Below, one piece after another: positions 1 through 5,822 of a DNA stretch of 6,781 bases. Below the pieces are notes generated by a model. It was given only the letters and a program-made list of their open reading frames with translations. It did no database searches and was not told where the DNA came from. How positions within the stretch are numbered: position 1 is the first letter of the stretch; each line of letters starts with the position of its first letter. Made by a program: the position numbers and the translations under genes. This stretch comes from Thermoplasmatota archaeon (GTDB lineage Archaea > Thermoplasmatota > E2 > DHVEG-1), in assembly GCA_018824925.1 (NCBI GenBank), contig JAHJFH010000356.1:1-6781 (forward strand). Direction: 5' to 3'.

Positions 1-113
1 TCTGCGAAATGTAATTCATTGAATGTATCAAAACAACCGTTCCAATCAAACACATAAAAATCAACACCATTTAGGGATAATCCCGGAAGATTTCCTGTGA
101 TATAAGGAAGCAT
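1..113 (-). pseudogene. Displaced C-terminal part of the UbiA gene, running off the window
   Basis: Two short stretches look like the missing C-terminal helices of the interrupted prenyltransferase. Bases 113 to 66, in a shifted minus-strand frame, read MLPYITGNLPGLSLNG, typical of the loop and helix that follow the second Asp motif. Bases 70 to 1, in the original frame directly after the TAA stop (71-73), read MVLIFMCLIGTVVLIHSMN and on to the edge without a stop. The distance from the second Asp motif to the LPY segment is about eight residues shorter than in related UbiA proteins, suggesting a small deletion with frame loss. Sequencing or assembly error is an equally good explanation. The alternative is a genuine separate small membrane ORF starting at 70. 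Confidence 0.45.
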
Positions 114-781
114 CCCCGACCAGCGATAATCACTGAAATATTAATCCCCCAGCGGACGGGAACAGTCTGATACCCCCCCTTTCGATCACCTTCCACATCA
201 CGGATAGAACCTACCAAATTACTTGCAGTATCATGAATAAAGAAAACAAGAGATAAGACTCCTAATTGCACTGGTATGTTAGTAATGTCGATTCCTGCAC
301 CAACAGCCCCATAAAAATATGCTGTGACAGTGACCAATCCGCGCGTGAGATTACCAAGAAATCCTCGAGACTTGGTATACCGTGCATATAGTAAAACTAA
401 CAAAGCTACAATAAAAACTAATATGATATTATTCACATTTAACAAAAATGATAATACTAATCCAAGTATTGCAAACAGACCACCGATTATAAGCGCCTCG
501 TTTGGGAGTATCCTCCCAGACGGTATTGGTCGATGTGGTTTCTCGATAGCATCCAGTTTTCTATCAAGGTAATCCGAAAGATATAACCCAGCGGTCCATC
601 CAAGCATTGGGATAATAAAAACCAAAAAAGCAATACGAAATGGGGGAAGATCCCCAAAGGCTATGCAACTTCCAACAAGACTAACCAGGCCACACCATAT
701 GACCGTATAAGGACGCATGGTTTCAAAATGTGCATATAATTTAACGGAAAGTGGTATTGTTTTTTGAGCAGGTAGCGACAC
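71..781 (-). CDS. UbiA-family prenyltransferase, C-terminus interrupted
   Basis: Integral membrane enzyme of the UbiA superfamily, which transfers a polyprenyl group from a polyprenyl diphosphate to an acceptor. The first Asp-rich motif is at residues 69-77 (SDYLDRKLD, with Ser replacing the usual first Asn), followed by KPHRPIPSGR. The second is at 193-203 (IRDVEGDRKGG, D195 and D199). The segment around 132-150 (Tyr, Lys, then GNLTRG) resembles archaeal digeranylgeranylglyceryl-phosphate synthases. Five or six hydrophobic helices are visible. Start is GTG at 779-781, with GAGGA seven bases upstream. The family is usually about 280-300 residues; this frame stops at 236, shortly after the second Asp motif, with a polar end (ISQEIFRDYP) where a membrane helix is expected. 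Hydrophobic coding sequence continues beyond the stop, so a frameshift or small deletion is likely. UbiA membership is firm; the substrate is unknown and activity doubtful. Confidence 0.85.
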   Translation of the reverse strand: MSLPAQKTIPLSVKLYAHFETMRPYTVIWCGLVSLVGSCIAFGDLPPFRIAFLVFIIPMLGWTAGLYLSDYLDRKLDAIEKPHRPIPSGRILPNEALIIGGLFAILGLVLSFLLNVNNIILVFIVALLVLLYARYTKSRGFLGNLTRGLVTVTAYFYGAVGAGIDITNIPVQLGVLSLVFFIHDTASNLVGSIRDVEGDRKGGYQTVPVRWGINISVIIAGRGCFLISQEIFRDYP

Positions 782-816
782 AGGAGCGTCCTCTTTTAAG
801 AGAAGAATAGTCTAAA

Positions 817-828
817 GATTTATATGGT
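817..828 (-). promoter_or_regulatory. TATA-like promoter of the left UbiA gene
   Basis: On the minus strand this reads ACCATATAAATC, a good archaeal TATA box. A start about 26 bases downstream would give a leader of roughly 15 bases carrying the GAGGA ribosome binding site (789-793 region) before the GTG at 781. Assigned by pattern only. Confidence 0.5.
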
Positions 829-870
829 TTAATACACAGATGCGTAAACACCCAGTGAAATAAAGTAATC

Positions 871-879
871 TTTATGTTT
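871..879 (+). promoter_or_regulatory. TATA-like box, probable leaderless promoter of the CrtC/AttH-like gene
   Basis: TTTATGTTT is centred about 28 bases before the ATG at 903, preceded by a purine-rich stretch that could serve as BRE. No Shine-Dalgarno sequence lies in front of the ATG (CCTATACAGAC), so a leaderless or near-leaderless mRNA is likely. It shares the 121-base divergent region with the UbiA promoter. Confidence 0.45.
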
Positions 880-902
880 CAATGTAAAATACCTATACAG
901 AC

Positions 903-2243
903 ATGAAAGATATTGATACCACCTATAACCCATGGACGCCTGAGGATGAACAGGAACATTTCCCTTCAGTAATGGAATGGTGGGCAGTAGAGGCTTTTTT
1001 CAAAACCCTTAAAGACTATACTAACTGGTGTTTAAAGGTGGCATTTACTGAATGGTATGAAAACAAAGATCGTATAGGATCAATCAGCAACATCACGCTC
1101 TTTAATTTAGATACCAATACCCACATAATATACTATAAACGCGATGATGTGAACAAACTACGATCAGATCCCGATAAATTACACATAAGTTTTGAAAAAT
1201 CCTCCATATCGGGTGCATTCCCAAAATATCATATGCATTTTGTTGATCCAGACAAAGATATCATCATAGATTTTGATCTCATTGCACAAGCATACCCCCA
1301 TTGGATCGCCCAAGATATTACCAAAGGATGGTTACCACTTGGTTTAGGTTTTTATCGATATGGCTTTATACCTAAAAACTTACTCATCGGCACCATACAG
1401 CTAGATGGAAAGATAAAACCAATGGAAGGAATTGGATATTATGAACATGTGTGGGGCGACTTTTTGTATGATAACCCACTGGGAAATGTAAAAGGTATTA
1501 AGAAAACACTTCGAACTTACTGGCATCTTATTGAATGGTGGCTTTCCAAACATACCCCCAGAATTCCCCACAGTATTACATTTTCAACAGAAAATAACCC
1601 ATTTGGTTATGATTGGGCTTGGGCGGTTTTTGATAATGGTTGGAGTTTATTTTATGGTAACCTTATGTTTTGGGTGATGGATGGACCAGTCATGGGTTCA
1701 CTCATGCTGACAAAAGATGGGAAACAGTATGAGGAATTCAGTAACATGAAATGTCATTATACAAAAACTCGGTATGCACAACACTATGATTTTTATTATC
1801 CAACAGAATTCGAGGTTAGTGCCCAAGAGGGAAAAAAACAATTATTTCTTAAATTTTCAATGACAAAAGAACCTCGCGAATATGTCAATCTCTTCCCCTA
1901 TGCTCAACAACTCTGGATGGGATTGGCGATATGCGAAGGACCTGGACGGGTTGTGGGTTTCTATGATGATGGAAAACAAAGAATTTCGCTCACCGGCATC
2001 TGTAAAATTGAGCCGCAGCGACAATTATCATTATTGGGTCATAATACACTCAAACTAGAATTCATAAAACCCCCCTCAGGAGTTGGTATAAACTGTACCT
2101 TTGAATCACATTTTTTTAAAAAGCAGGGGCAATATAAACTGGTTTTTACCCCCTGGCCACATTGTACCATAAAAATGAGGCCGATTGATCCTACAACGAT
2201 TCACTGTAATAGCGATCAACTAAAAACTGCTAGAAATCATTGA
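903..2243 (+). CDS. CrtC/AttH-type lipocalin-like protein (putative hydratase or related enzyme)
   Basis: A 446-residue soluble protein without signal peptide. It has hallmarks of the carotenoid 1,2-hydratase (CrtC)/AttH superfamily, a pair of lipocalin-like beta-barrels: a Phe-Asp-rich strand region at 111-134 (MHFVDPDKD to AYPHW), the signature GYYEHVWGDF at 178-187 (compare G-Y-x-E-H-x-W-G in the family), a second-domain motif GYDWAWAVFDNGW at 235-247, and beta-rich sequence to the end. CrtC members hydrate a terminal double bond of acyclic carotenoids; other members act as isomerases, cyclases or of unknown role, so the reaction here is not settled. It is followed after 36-63 bases by a carbamoyltransferase gene on the same strand and sits between two UbiA genes, which favours an isoprenoid or quinone-like substrate. 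Start ATG 903 is supported by the upstream TATA-like box. Family assignment fairly sure; function uncertain. Confidence 0.7.
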   Translation: MKDIDTTYNPWTPEDEQEHFPSVMEWWAVEAFFKTLKDYTNWCLKVAFTEWYENKDRIGSISNITLFNLDTNTHIIYYKRDDVNKLRSDPDKLHISFEKSSISGAFPKYHMHFVDPDKDIIIDFDLIAQAYPHWIAQDITKGWLPLGLGFYRYGFIPKNLLIGTIQLDGKIKPMEGIGYYEHVWGDFLYDNPLGNVKGIKKTLRTYWHLIEWWLSKHTPRIPHSITFSTENNPFGYDWAWAVFDNGWSLFYGNLMFWVMDGPVMGSLMLTKDGKQYEEFSNMKCHYTKTRYAQHYDFYYPTEFEVSAQEGKKQLFLKFSMTKEPREYVNLFPYAQQLWMGLAICEGPGRVVGFYDDGKQRISLTGICKIEPQRQLSLLGHNTLKLEFIKPPSGVGINCTFESHFFKKQGQYKLVFTPWPHCTIKMRPIDPTTIHCNSDQLKTARNH

Positions 2244-2279
2244 TTATTACTCGTTTTATAGGGAAACATTTAAGATAGA

Positions 2280-3230
2280 TTGTTAATTCAGGAAATTCAA
2301 CGCTATATGAAGAAAAATGTCTTATCCATTCTTGATATTCACAAAGAAATCCAATCAATCATTGATTCAGGAATGCAATTAAAACAGCAATATGCTCAAA
2401 ACCGTCTTAAACCTGTGTTAATGGATAAAACATTGGCAATGATTTTTGAACGCCCATCAACCCGAACCAGAGTATCCTTTGAGGTTGGAATGGGGCTTCT
2501 TGGAGGACATAGTATTTTTCTTACAAAGAATGATATACAGCTTGGTTCTCGGGAATCTGCAGAGGATATCGCACTAGTCCTATCAAGATATGCTGATATA
2601 ATTATGTATCGAGCGGTTGAAACACAGCATCTTATTGAACTCGCAATGCATGCCACCGTTCCTGTAATAAATGGTTTGGATTCACGTGAGCATCCATGTC
2701 AGATACTTGCTGATTTTATGACCATTAAGGAGCATAAAAAGGACTTTAACAACCTTCATTTTGTGTTCATCGGCGATGGTGACGATAACCTTACCCATTC
2801 ATATCTCCTCGGTTGTCCACTCGTTGGTATGCACATCACGGTGATTTCCCCGAAACACTATTGGCCAGCAAAGGAATACATTGAAAAAGCCCGAAAACTT
2901 GCCAATCAAAAACAGCTATCAGTCAAAATCACCGACGATCTTTCTGCCCTTACATCAGCCGATATTGTAGCAACTGATACCTGGATCTCATATTGGTATG
3001 AACAGACTCGACAACAACGAATAGCTGATTTTGCTTCCTATAGGATAACACCAAAAATAATGCAGCAGGCAAAACCTGATGCCTTATTTATGCATTGTAT
3101 GCCCATATACTACAGTGAAGAGGTAGAAAAATCAGTTGCGCATGGCCCCAAATCAATCATTTTAGATGAAGCAGAAAATCGAATGTGGGTACAGATGGCT
3201 CTCATGAAACATCTCCTACTAGAACCATAA
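2280..3230 (+). CDS. OTC-fold carbamoyltransferase with non-canonical acceptor site
   Basis: Transfers carbamoyl from carbamoyl phosphate to an amine; about 307-316 residues, normal for ornithine carbamoyltransferases. Numbering from TTG 2280: carbamoyl-phosphate loop STRTR at 60-64, Arg111, HPCQ at 138-141 and C-terminal DEAEN at 296-300 are all conserved. The acceptor side is not. The OTC motif DGNN is GDGDDNLTHS (165-174), the ornithine loop D-x-W-x-S-M-G is DTWISYW (233-239), and HCLPAHR is HCMPIYY (272-278), replacing the Arg that normally helps hold carbamoyl phosphate. It is therefore probably not a standard ArgF; a different amine acceptor is plausible, as in putrescine carbamoyltransferases, which also lack SMG. 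The internal ATG at 2307 (MKKNVLSILDI) matches the family N-terminus better than TTG 2280 and is my preferred start (307 residues), with AGGA at 2290-2293. Likely cotranscribed with the CrtC/AttH-like gene. A divergent arginine-pathway enzyme remains possible. Confidence 0.85.
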   Translation: MLIQEIQRYMKKNVLSILDIHKEIQSIIDSGMQLKQQYAQNRLKPVLMDKTLAMIFERPSTRTRVSFEVGMGLLGGHSIFLTKNDIQLGSRESAEDIALVLSRYADIIMYRAVETQHLIELAMHATVPVINGLDSREHPCQILADFMTIKEHKKDFNNLHFVFIGDGDDNLTHSYLLGCPLVGMHITVISPKHYWPAKEYIEKARKLANQKQLSVKITDDLSALTSADIVATDTWISYWYEQTRQQRIADFASYRITPKIMQQAKPDALFMHCMPIYYSEEVEKSVAHGPKSIILDEAENRMWVQMALMKHLLLEP

Positions 3231-3253
3231 TTCATTTCAATCATTGTATTTTC

Positions 3254-4273
3254 TCAAAAAAAACCATAGTGCGTATTAAGTATCTGTATACATAAATCAA
3301 AGAATATTAGGTTATAGACCATAAGAAAAAAATCATATCCCTTTCGACCAACTACTTTTCCTACCATCTCAAAATCTTTTTCCGGTAAATGAAGAAGTTT
3401 TTGATACCAACGCAATCCCCACAACCAAAGAACAATAAATAACACGAGAAATAGTGGTGATAAAATGGTTCTAAAAAATAATAAAATACCAAGAAATCCA
3501 GCAAGACCATACATAGCAACAGCTATTATCCCAGCTCGCTGAATACCAAACGAGGATGCATAAGTACGAACTCCTGCTTTTCTATCACCCACCACATCAT
3601 GAATCCCCTCAGGAATATCATGGGCATTATCCGCAAAATATGTGAATATAACTAATAACACCATATTTTGAAGCTCATATACATTCGTCGATAGGGGGCC
3701 CAGAAGTGGAATATCCAATGAAATCGTAAAATGTTGTGGAATAACGGTCCAAATAGCGACATACCCAAAAATTGCTACTGCTAACCATTGCACAGGGGTA
3801 AAAACCTCAGAATACGCTGGGATGCGTACGCGTTTTTTCAAAAATTTGTTATGAAATGCGACAAATAACGCAGTGAACCCAACGACCCCAAGACACCAGA
3901 TACTGGTCATCACTCCAAAAATAAAGGTAAAAGCAGAAAATAGAAGGGCAACAGCAAAGAATCGAGAGGAGGTAATACGACCACCCGGTATAGGTCGAGA
4001 GGGATGAACCACAGAATCGATATCAATATCTGTGATATCATTCCAGATCAAAGCAGCAAAAAAACCAGAGTACAGTGTAATAATCGAAAGAACAATCACC
4101 CATATCATTGCTATTGAATATGATTGTTGACCATACGCAAGCATTGGGACAGAGGCAAACATAAAAACATAACTAAGGAGCTCATAAGCAGGAAAAGGGC
4201 GCCATTGCGTAATAAAGGCAAAAGGTTTTCGAAACCAAGGAAGCGAACTACTTTGTGGATTCATTAGTACCAT
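3254..4273 (-). CDS. UbiA-family prenyltransferase (intact)
   Basis: A 339-residue polytopic membrane protein with eight or nine hydrophobic segments. Both metal-binding Asp motifs are complete: NDITDIDID at 78-86 followed by HPSRPIPGGR, and HDVVGDRKAG at 225-234 (D226, D230). These coordinate Mg2+ and the diphosphate of the prenyl donor. A longer loop, about residues 175-200, separates helices in the middle. UbiA members make archaeal membrane lipids, quinones, chlorophyll-type pigments and C50 carotenoids; sequence alone does not tell which. It is clearly a different subgroup from the UbiA at the left edge, so the locus holds paralogues with separate roles. It converges on the carbamoyltransferase with 23 bases between the stops. 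ATG 4273 is followed by a second ATG at 4264, which fits better the distance from a TATA-like element at 4290-4297; no Shine-Dalgarno site precedes either. Confidence 0.92.
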   Translation of the reverse strand: MVLMNPQSSSLPWFRKPFAFITQWRPFPAYELLSYVFMFASVPMLAYGQQSYSIAMIWVIVLSIITLYSGFFAALIWNDITDIDIDSVVHPSRPIPGGRITSSRFFAVALLFSAFTFIFGVMTSIWCLGVVGFTALFVAFHNKFLKKRVRIPAYSEVFTPVQWLAVAIFGYVAIWTVIPQHFTISLDIPLLGPLSTNVYELQNMVLLVIFTYFADNAHDIPEGIHDVVGDRKAGVRTYASSFGIQRAGIIAVAMYGLAGFLGILLFFRTILSPLFLVLFIVLWLWGLRWYQKLLHLPEKDFEMVGKVVGRKGYDFFLMVYNLIFFDLCIQILNTHYGFF

Positions 4274-4289
4274 CTATAACTATTCAAAT

Positions 4290-4297
4290 GATAAATA
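4290..4297 (-). promoter_or_regulatory. TATA-like box of the second UbiA gene
   Basis: Minus strand TATTTATC, centred about 29 bases before the ATG at 4264 and 20 before the ATG at 4273. Archaeal spacing of about 26 bases to the transcript start would put the first base near 4267, arguing for a nearly leaderless message beginning translation at 4264. Confidence 0.35.
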
Positions 4298-4376
4298 GGT
4301 TAGATAAGGAAATCATTTCATTATGATAAATAATTTATCACTCCCGTGTTATTTAAGGAGAAGCCTATGAAAAAGG

Positions 4377-4384
4377 TTTTTAAG
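4377..4384 (+). promoter_or_regulatory. TATA-like box of tRNA-Pro
   Basis: TTTTTAAG lies about 34 bases before the first base of the mature tRNA. With standard archaeal spacing the transcript would begin near 4406 and carry a leader of about eight bases for RNase P. Pattern only; ATTTAAGG at 4351-4358 is an alternative. Confidence 0.3.
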
Positions 4385-4413
4385 AGTCGCCATATGTATA
4401 GCCCGTATTTCTG

Positions 4414-4486
4414 GGGCCCGTGGGGTAGCTTGGCATCCTTCCAGCTTGGGGTGCTGGTAACCTGAGTTCAAATCTCAGCGGGCCCA
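4414..4486 (+). tRNA. tRNA-Pro (anticodon GGG)
   Basis: Complete 73-base cloverleaf. The acceptor GGGCCCG (4414-4420) pairs with CGGGCCC (4479-4485), with discriminator A at 4486. The D stem is GGGT/ATCC. The anticodon stem CCAGC (4441-4445) pairs with GCTGG (4453-4457) around the loop TTGGGGT, giving anticodon GGG at 4448-4450. The T arm is CTGAG, TTCAAAT, CTCAG. No intron and no encoded CCA. A T-rich stretch (ATTTTCTTATTAT, 4493-4505) follows and may end transcription. It reads CCC/CCU proline codons. Confidence 0.95.
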
Positions 4487-4542
4487 CTCAAGCATTTTCT
4501 TATTATAAGGTATCCTTTGATAAAAGACGATATGATGGATTG

Positions 4543-4566
4543 TTTAAAAAAAAAGAAAGGAAAAAG
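4543..4566 (-). terminator. T-rich terminator of the small-gene operon
   Basis: On the minus strand the sequence after the 61-residue gene carries TTTTTCC, TTTC and then a run of nine T. Archaeal RNA polymerase terminates at such T clusters without needing a hairpin. It separates the operon from the oppositely oriented tRNA-Pro. Confidence 0.55.
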
Positions 4567-4588
4567 TGTGTGGGGGTGGACGAAATAT

Positions 4589-4774
4589 TTATTTCTTTTT
4601 TAGATACGGAAGGCCAGTTCTTTTATTGACCCCTACAACATAACCTGGTGGCATGTCCGTAGGAGTTCCACTTTTTGGTGATCGCTTACTGAAGAAATAA
4701 ATCGTTTGTTTCCTGCCTCCTTTTAATATAACATCCCTTTTGTATAAGGTCCAACCATCGTGCATATATACCAT
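4589..4774 (-). CDS. Small conserved basic protein of unknown function
   Basis: A 61-residue protein, rich in Lys, Arg and aromatic residues and with no membrane segment or cysteine. The core runs from GWTLYKRDV through KGGRKQTIYFFSKRSPKSGT to a C-terminal end GVNKRTGLPYLKKK. From memory this pattern recurs in small hypothetical proteins of archaea and some bacteria, but I know of no assigned function; the basic composition would suit nucleic-acid binding (inference). Start ATG 4774 has GAGGA six bases upstream, which favours it over the ATG at 4765. It is the last gene of a four-gene operon, beginning one base after the stop of the 31-residue micro-ORF. Confidence 0.8.
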   Translation of the reverse strand: MVYMHDGWTLYKRDVILKGGRKQTIYFFSKRSPKSGTPTDMPPGYVVGVNKRTGLPYLKKK

Positions 4775-4775
4775 A

Positions 4776-4871
4776 CTATTTCCTCAGTTCTTGAATGACA
4801 ACACCTGCATTTAAATGTTCTCCCTGTTGTTCTCCAAGAGAATTTTTTATGTACAACAGAATAAAATTCAT
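4776..4871 (-). CDS. 31-residue micro-ORF in the small-gene operon
   Basis: ATG at 4869-4871 lies one base after the TAA of the aspartic protease gene (4873-4875). Its TAG (4776-4778) lies one base before the ATG of the 61-residue gene, so it exactly fills the gap. The product begins MNFILLYIKNSLGEQQ and ends VVIQELRK: a hydrophobic start and a charged end. The Shine-Dalgarno sequence of the next gene lies inside its last codons. It has no strong site of its own, so it would rely on translational coupling. I do not recognise it. It may be a real microprotein or a coupling element. Confidence 0.5.
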   Translation of the reverse strand: MNFILLYIKNSLGEQQGEHLNAGVVIQELRK

Positions 4872-4872
4872 A

Positions 4873-5286
4873 TTAGGTATGTTTTGGAACCTGTGTTAAA
4901 ATTAAGATGCTTTCATATTTTTTAAACGTAATTTCATGATCCTCAAAAATCGGTTTTCTACCAAGTAACACAGGTATGTCGTTACTATCAGAAACGTGAA
5001 TTTCTAAATTCTTGTACAAATATTCCTTTTTATTGCTTTTAATAACGAGATCCACAGTGGTTTTATATAGGGTGGTTTCACCACCAGCAGTATCAACACA
5101 ACCAGCATCAATAAGTTTTAACCCAAGATATTTCGCGATAGCATTAGGGATGACGATGAAATCGCCACCTGAATCTAATAATGCATCAATGATGGGGGTT
5201 TCTCGCTTTTTAAACGTAAATTTCACGGGGATAAGTGGATAATCCCGGTATTCAAAAATAAATTGCATCGGTTGCATAATTCTCAT
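4873..5286 (-). CDS. Retropepsin-like aspartic protease (clan AA)
   Basis: A 137-residue single-domain protein. The catalytic motif ALLDSGGDFIVIP is at residues 35-47 (Asp38-Ser39-Gly40). The typical late hydrophobic-Gly motif VLLGRKPIFE lies at 106-115, followed by a strand with FKKYESILIL. Like viral retropepsins, such proteins carry one Asp per chain and should work as homodimers. No signal peptide or membrane anchor is seen, so it is cytoplasmic. Its ATG overlaps the TGA of the upstream DUF5678-like gene (ATGA at 5283-5286), indicating coupled translation; ATGs at residues 4 and 7 are possible alternatives. The target is unknown. The fixed pairing with a tiny partner suggests the two proteins act together, perhaps with the partner as substrate, inhibitor or adaptor (inference). 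Confidence 0.8.
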   Translation of the reverse strand: MRIMQPMQFIFEYRDYPLIPVKFTFKKRETPIIDALLDSGGDFIVIPNAIAKYLGLKLIDAGCVDTAGGETTLYKTTVDLVIKSNKKEYLYKNLEIHVSDSNDIPVLLGRKPIFEDHEITFKKYESILILTQVPKHT

Positions 5287-5474
5287 CGTAAATGGATATG
5301 ACCGGTTAATACTTTTGATATTTTTATGGTATCCTCGGGGAATTTATCGACAGGATATTTTTCTTCAACAATTCTGAGGACATCTTCTAGATTGATACTA
5401 TGATCAACGATTTCATCATTAAACAATAAAATCCATTCACCTGAATATTTTTTAAGACTCTCATCCTGCTCCAT
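5283..5474 (-). CDS. Small DUF5678-like protein
   Basis: A 63-residue acidic protein with the pattern KKYSGEWILLFNDEIVDHS, then LEDVLRIVEEKYP and ISKVLTGHIHL. This matches my recollection of the DUF5678 family: a K-Y-x-G-x-W start, a short beta meander, one helix and a final strand. Function is not established. It is the first gene of the operon and overlaps the aspartic protease by four bases. Start ATG 5474 has AGGT five bases upstream and a TATA-like box near 5502, so the leader would be very short. The partnership with a protease suggests a regulator or a substrate-like partner, but nothing in the sequence proves it. Confidence 0.7.
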   Translation of the reverse strand: MEQDESLKKYSGEWILLFNDEIVDHSINLEDVLRIVEEKYPVDKFPEDTIKISKVLTGHIHLR

Positions 5475-5496
5475 ATACTACCTATCATCTCACCCT

Positions 5497-5507
5497 GCTA
5501 TAAAAAG
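5497..5507 (-). promoter_or_regulatory. TATA-like box of the small-gene operon
   Basis: Minus strand CTTTTTATAGC, centred about 28 bases before the ATG at 5474, is the expected archaeal position for a short-leader or leaderless transcript covering the DUF5678-like protein, protease, micro-ORF and 61-residue gene. Confidence 0.5.
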
Positions 5508-5522
5508 GTTTGTAGCAACCCT

Positions 5523-5541
5523 AAGAAAAAGGAAAAAAAGG
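5523..5541 (-). terminator. T-rich terminator after the membrane protein gene
   Basis: The minus strand reads CCTTTTTTTCCTTTTTCTTA just after the stop of the 67-residue membrane protein (5562). It fits an archaeal T-run terminator and separates that gene from the promoter of the next operon. Confidence 0.5.
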
Positions 5542-5561
5542 AATGAAACCGGTCATTGTAT

Positions 5562-5765
5562 TTATTCCGTTTTTGAGTCATCTGCAAAATATGTTGCTAA
5601 AATAAATCCAAATAGACCAGCTAATACCAGGACAATAGTGATGGAATAAATCCCGATATCATACCATACTCCATACCTAACTCCCCAGGATATATATAAG
5701 ATTATTCCAGCTAGAATTAATAATATGCTGAGTATTGATTTTAGATTGATATATTTACTGTTCAT
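5562..5765 (-). CDS. Small two-helix membrane protein
   Basis: A 67-residue protein starting MNSKYINLKS. It has one hydrophobic helix at about residues 10-27 (ILSILLILAGIILYISWG), a short aromatic loop with Tyr and Trp, and a second helix at about 38-58 (ITIVLVLAGLFGFILATYF). The end is short and acidic (ADDSKTE). The frame is open far upstream to 5918, but that part overlaps the tRNA-Trp gene and its intron and is polar, so the ATG at 5765 is the credible start. AAAAATA near 5797, about 30 bases upstream, may be its TATA element. It lies 57 bases downstream of tRNA-Trp on the same strand. I do not recognise the family. The arrangement of two helices with a short loop is common among archaeal hypothetical membrane proteins. 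Confidence 0.65.
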   Translation of the reverse strand: MNSKYINLKSILSILLILAGIILYISWGVRYGVWYDIGIYSITIVLVLAGLFGFILATYFADDSKTE

Positions 5766-5822
5766 TGTGTGTTTCAACCCCTTCTTTTCATCCGTATTTT
5801 TTTTTTTGGTAAGTGAAATGAA

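Noticed and set aside
324..572. Plus-strand frame opposite the left UbiA gene
   Set aside because: It lies over the region encoding the first Asp-rich motif and following helices of the prenyltransferase; low-complexity Asn/Thr-rich product without ribosome site.
2280..3230. Straightforward annotation as argF
   Set aside because: The ornithine loop and the C-terminal Arg of the HCLPAHR motif are replaced, so a gene symbol would overstate what the sequence shows.
5012..5242. Plus-strand frame opposite the aspartic protease gene
   Set aside because: It mirrors the region carrying the DSGG catalytic motif and has no features of its own.
5792..5808. Run of eleven T on the plus strand as a terminator
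   Set aside because: All genes around it are on the minus strand, where it is an A run; it is more likely part of the promoter of the membrane protein gene.
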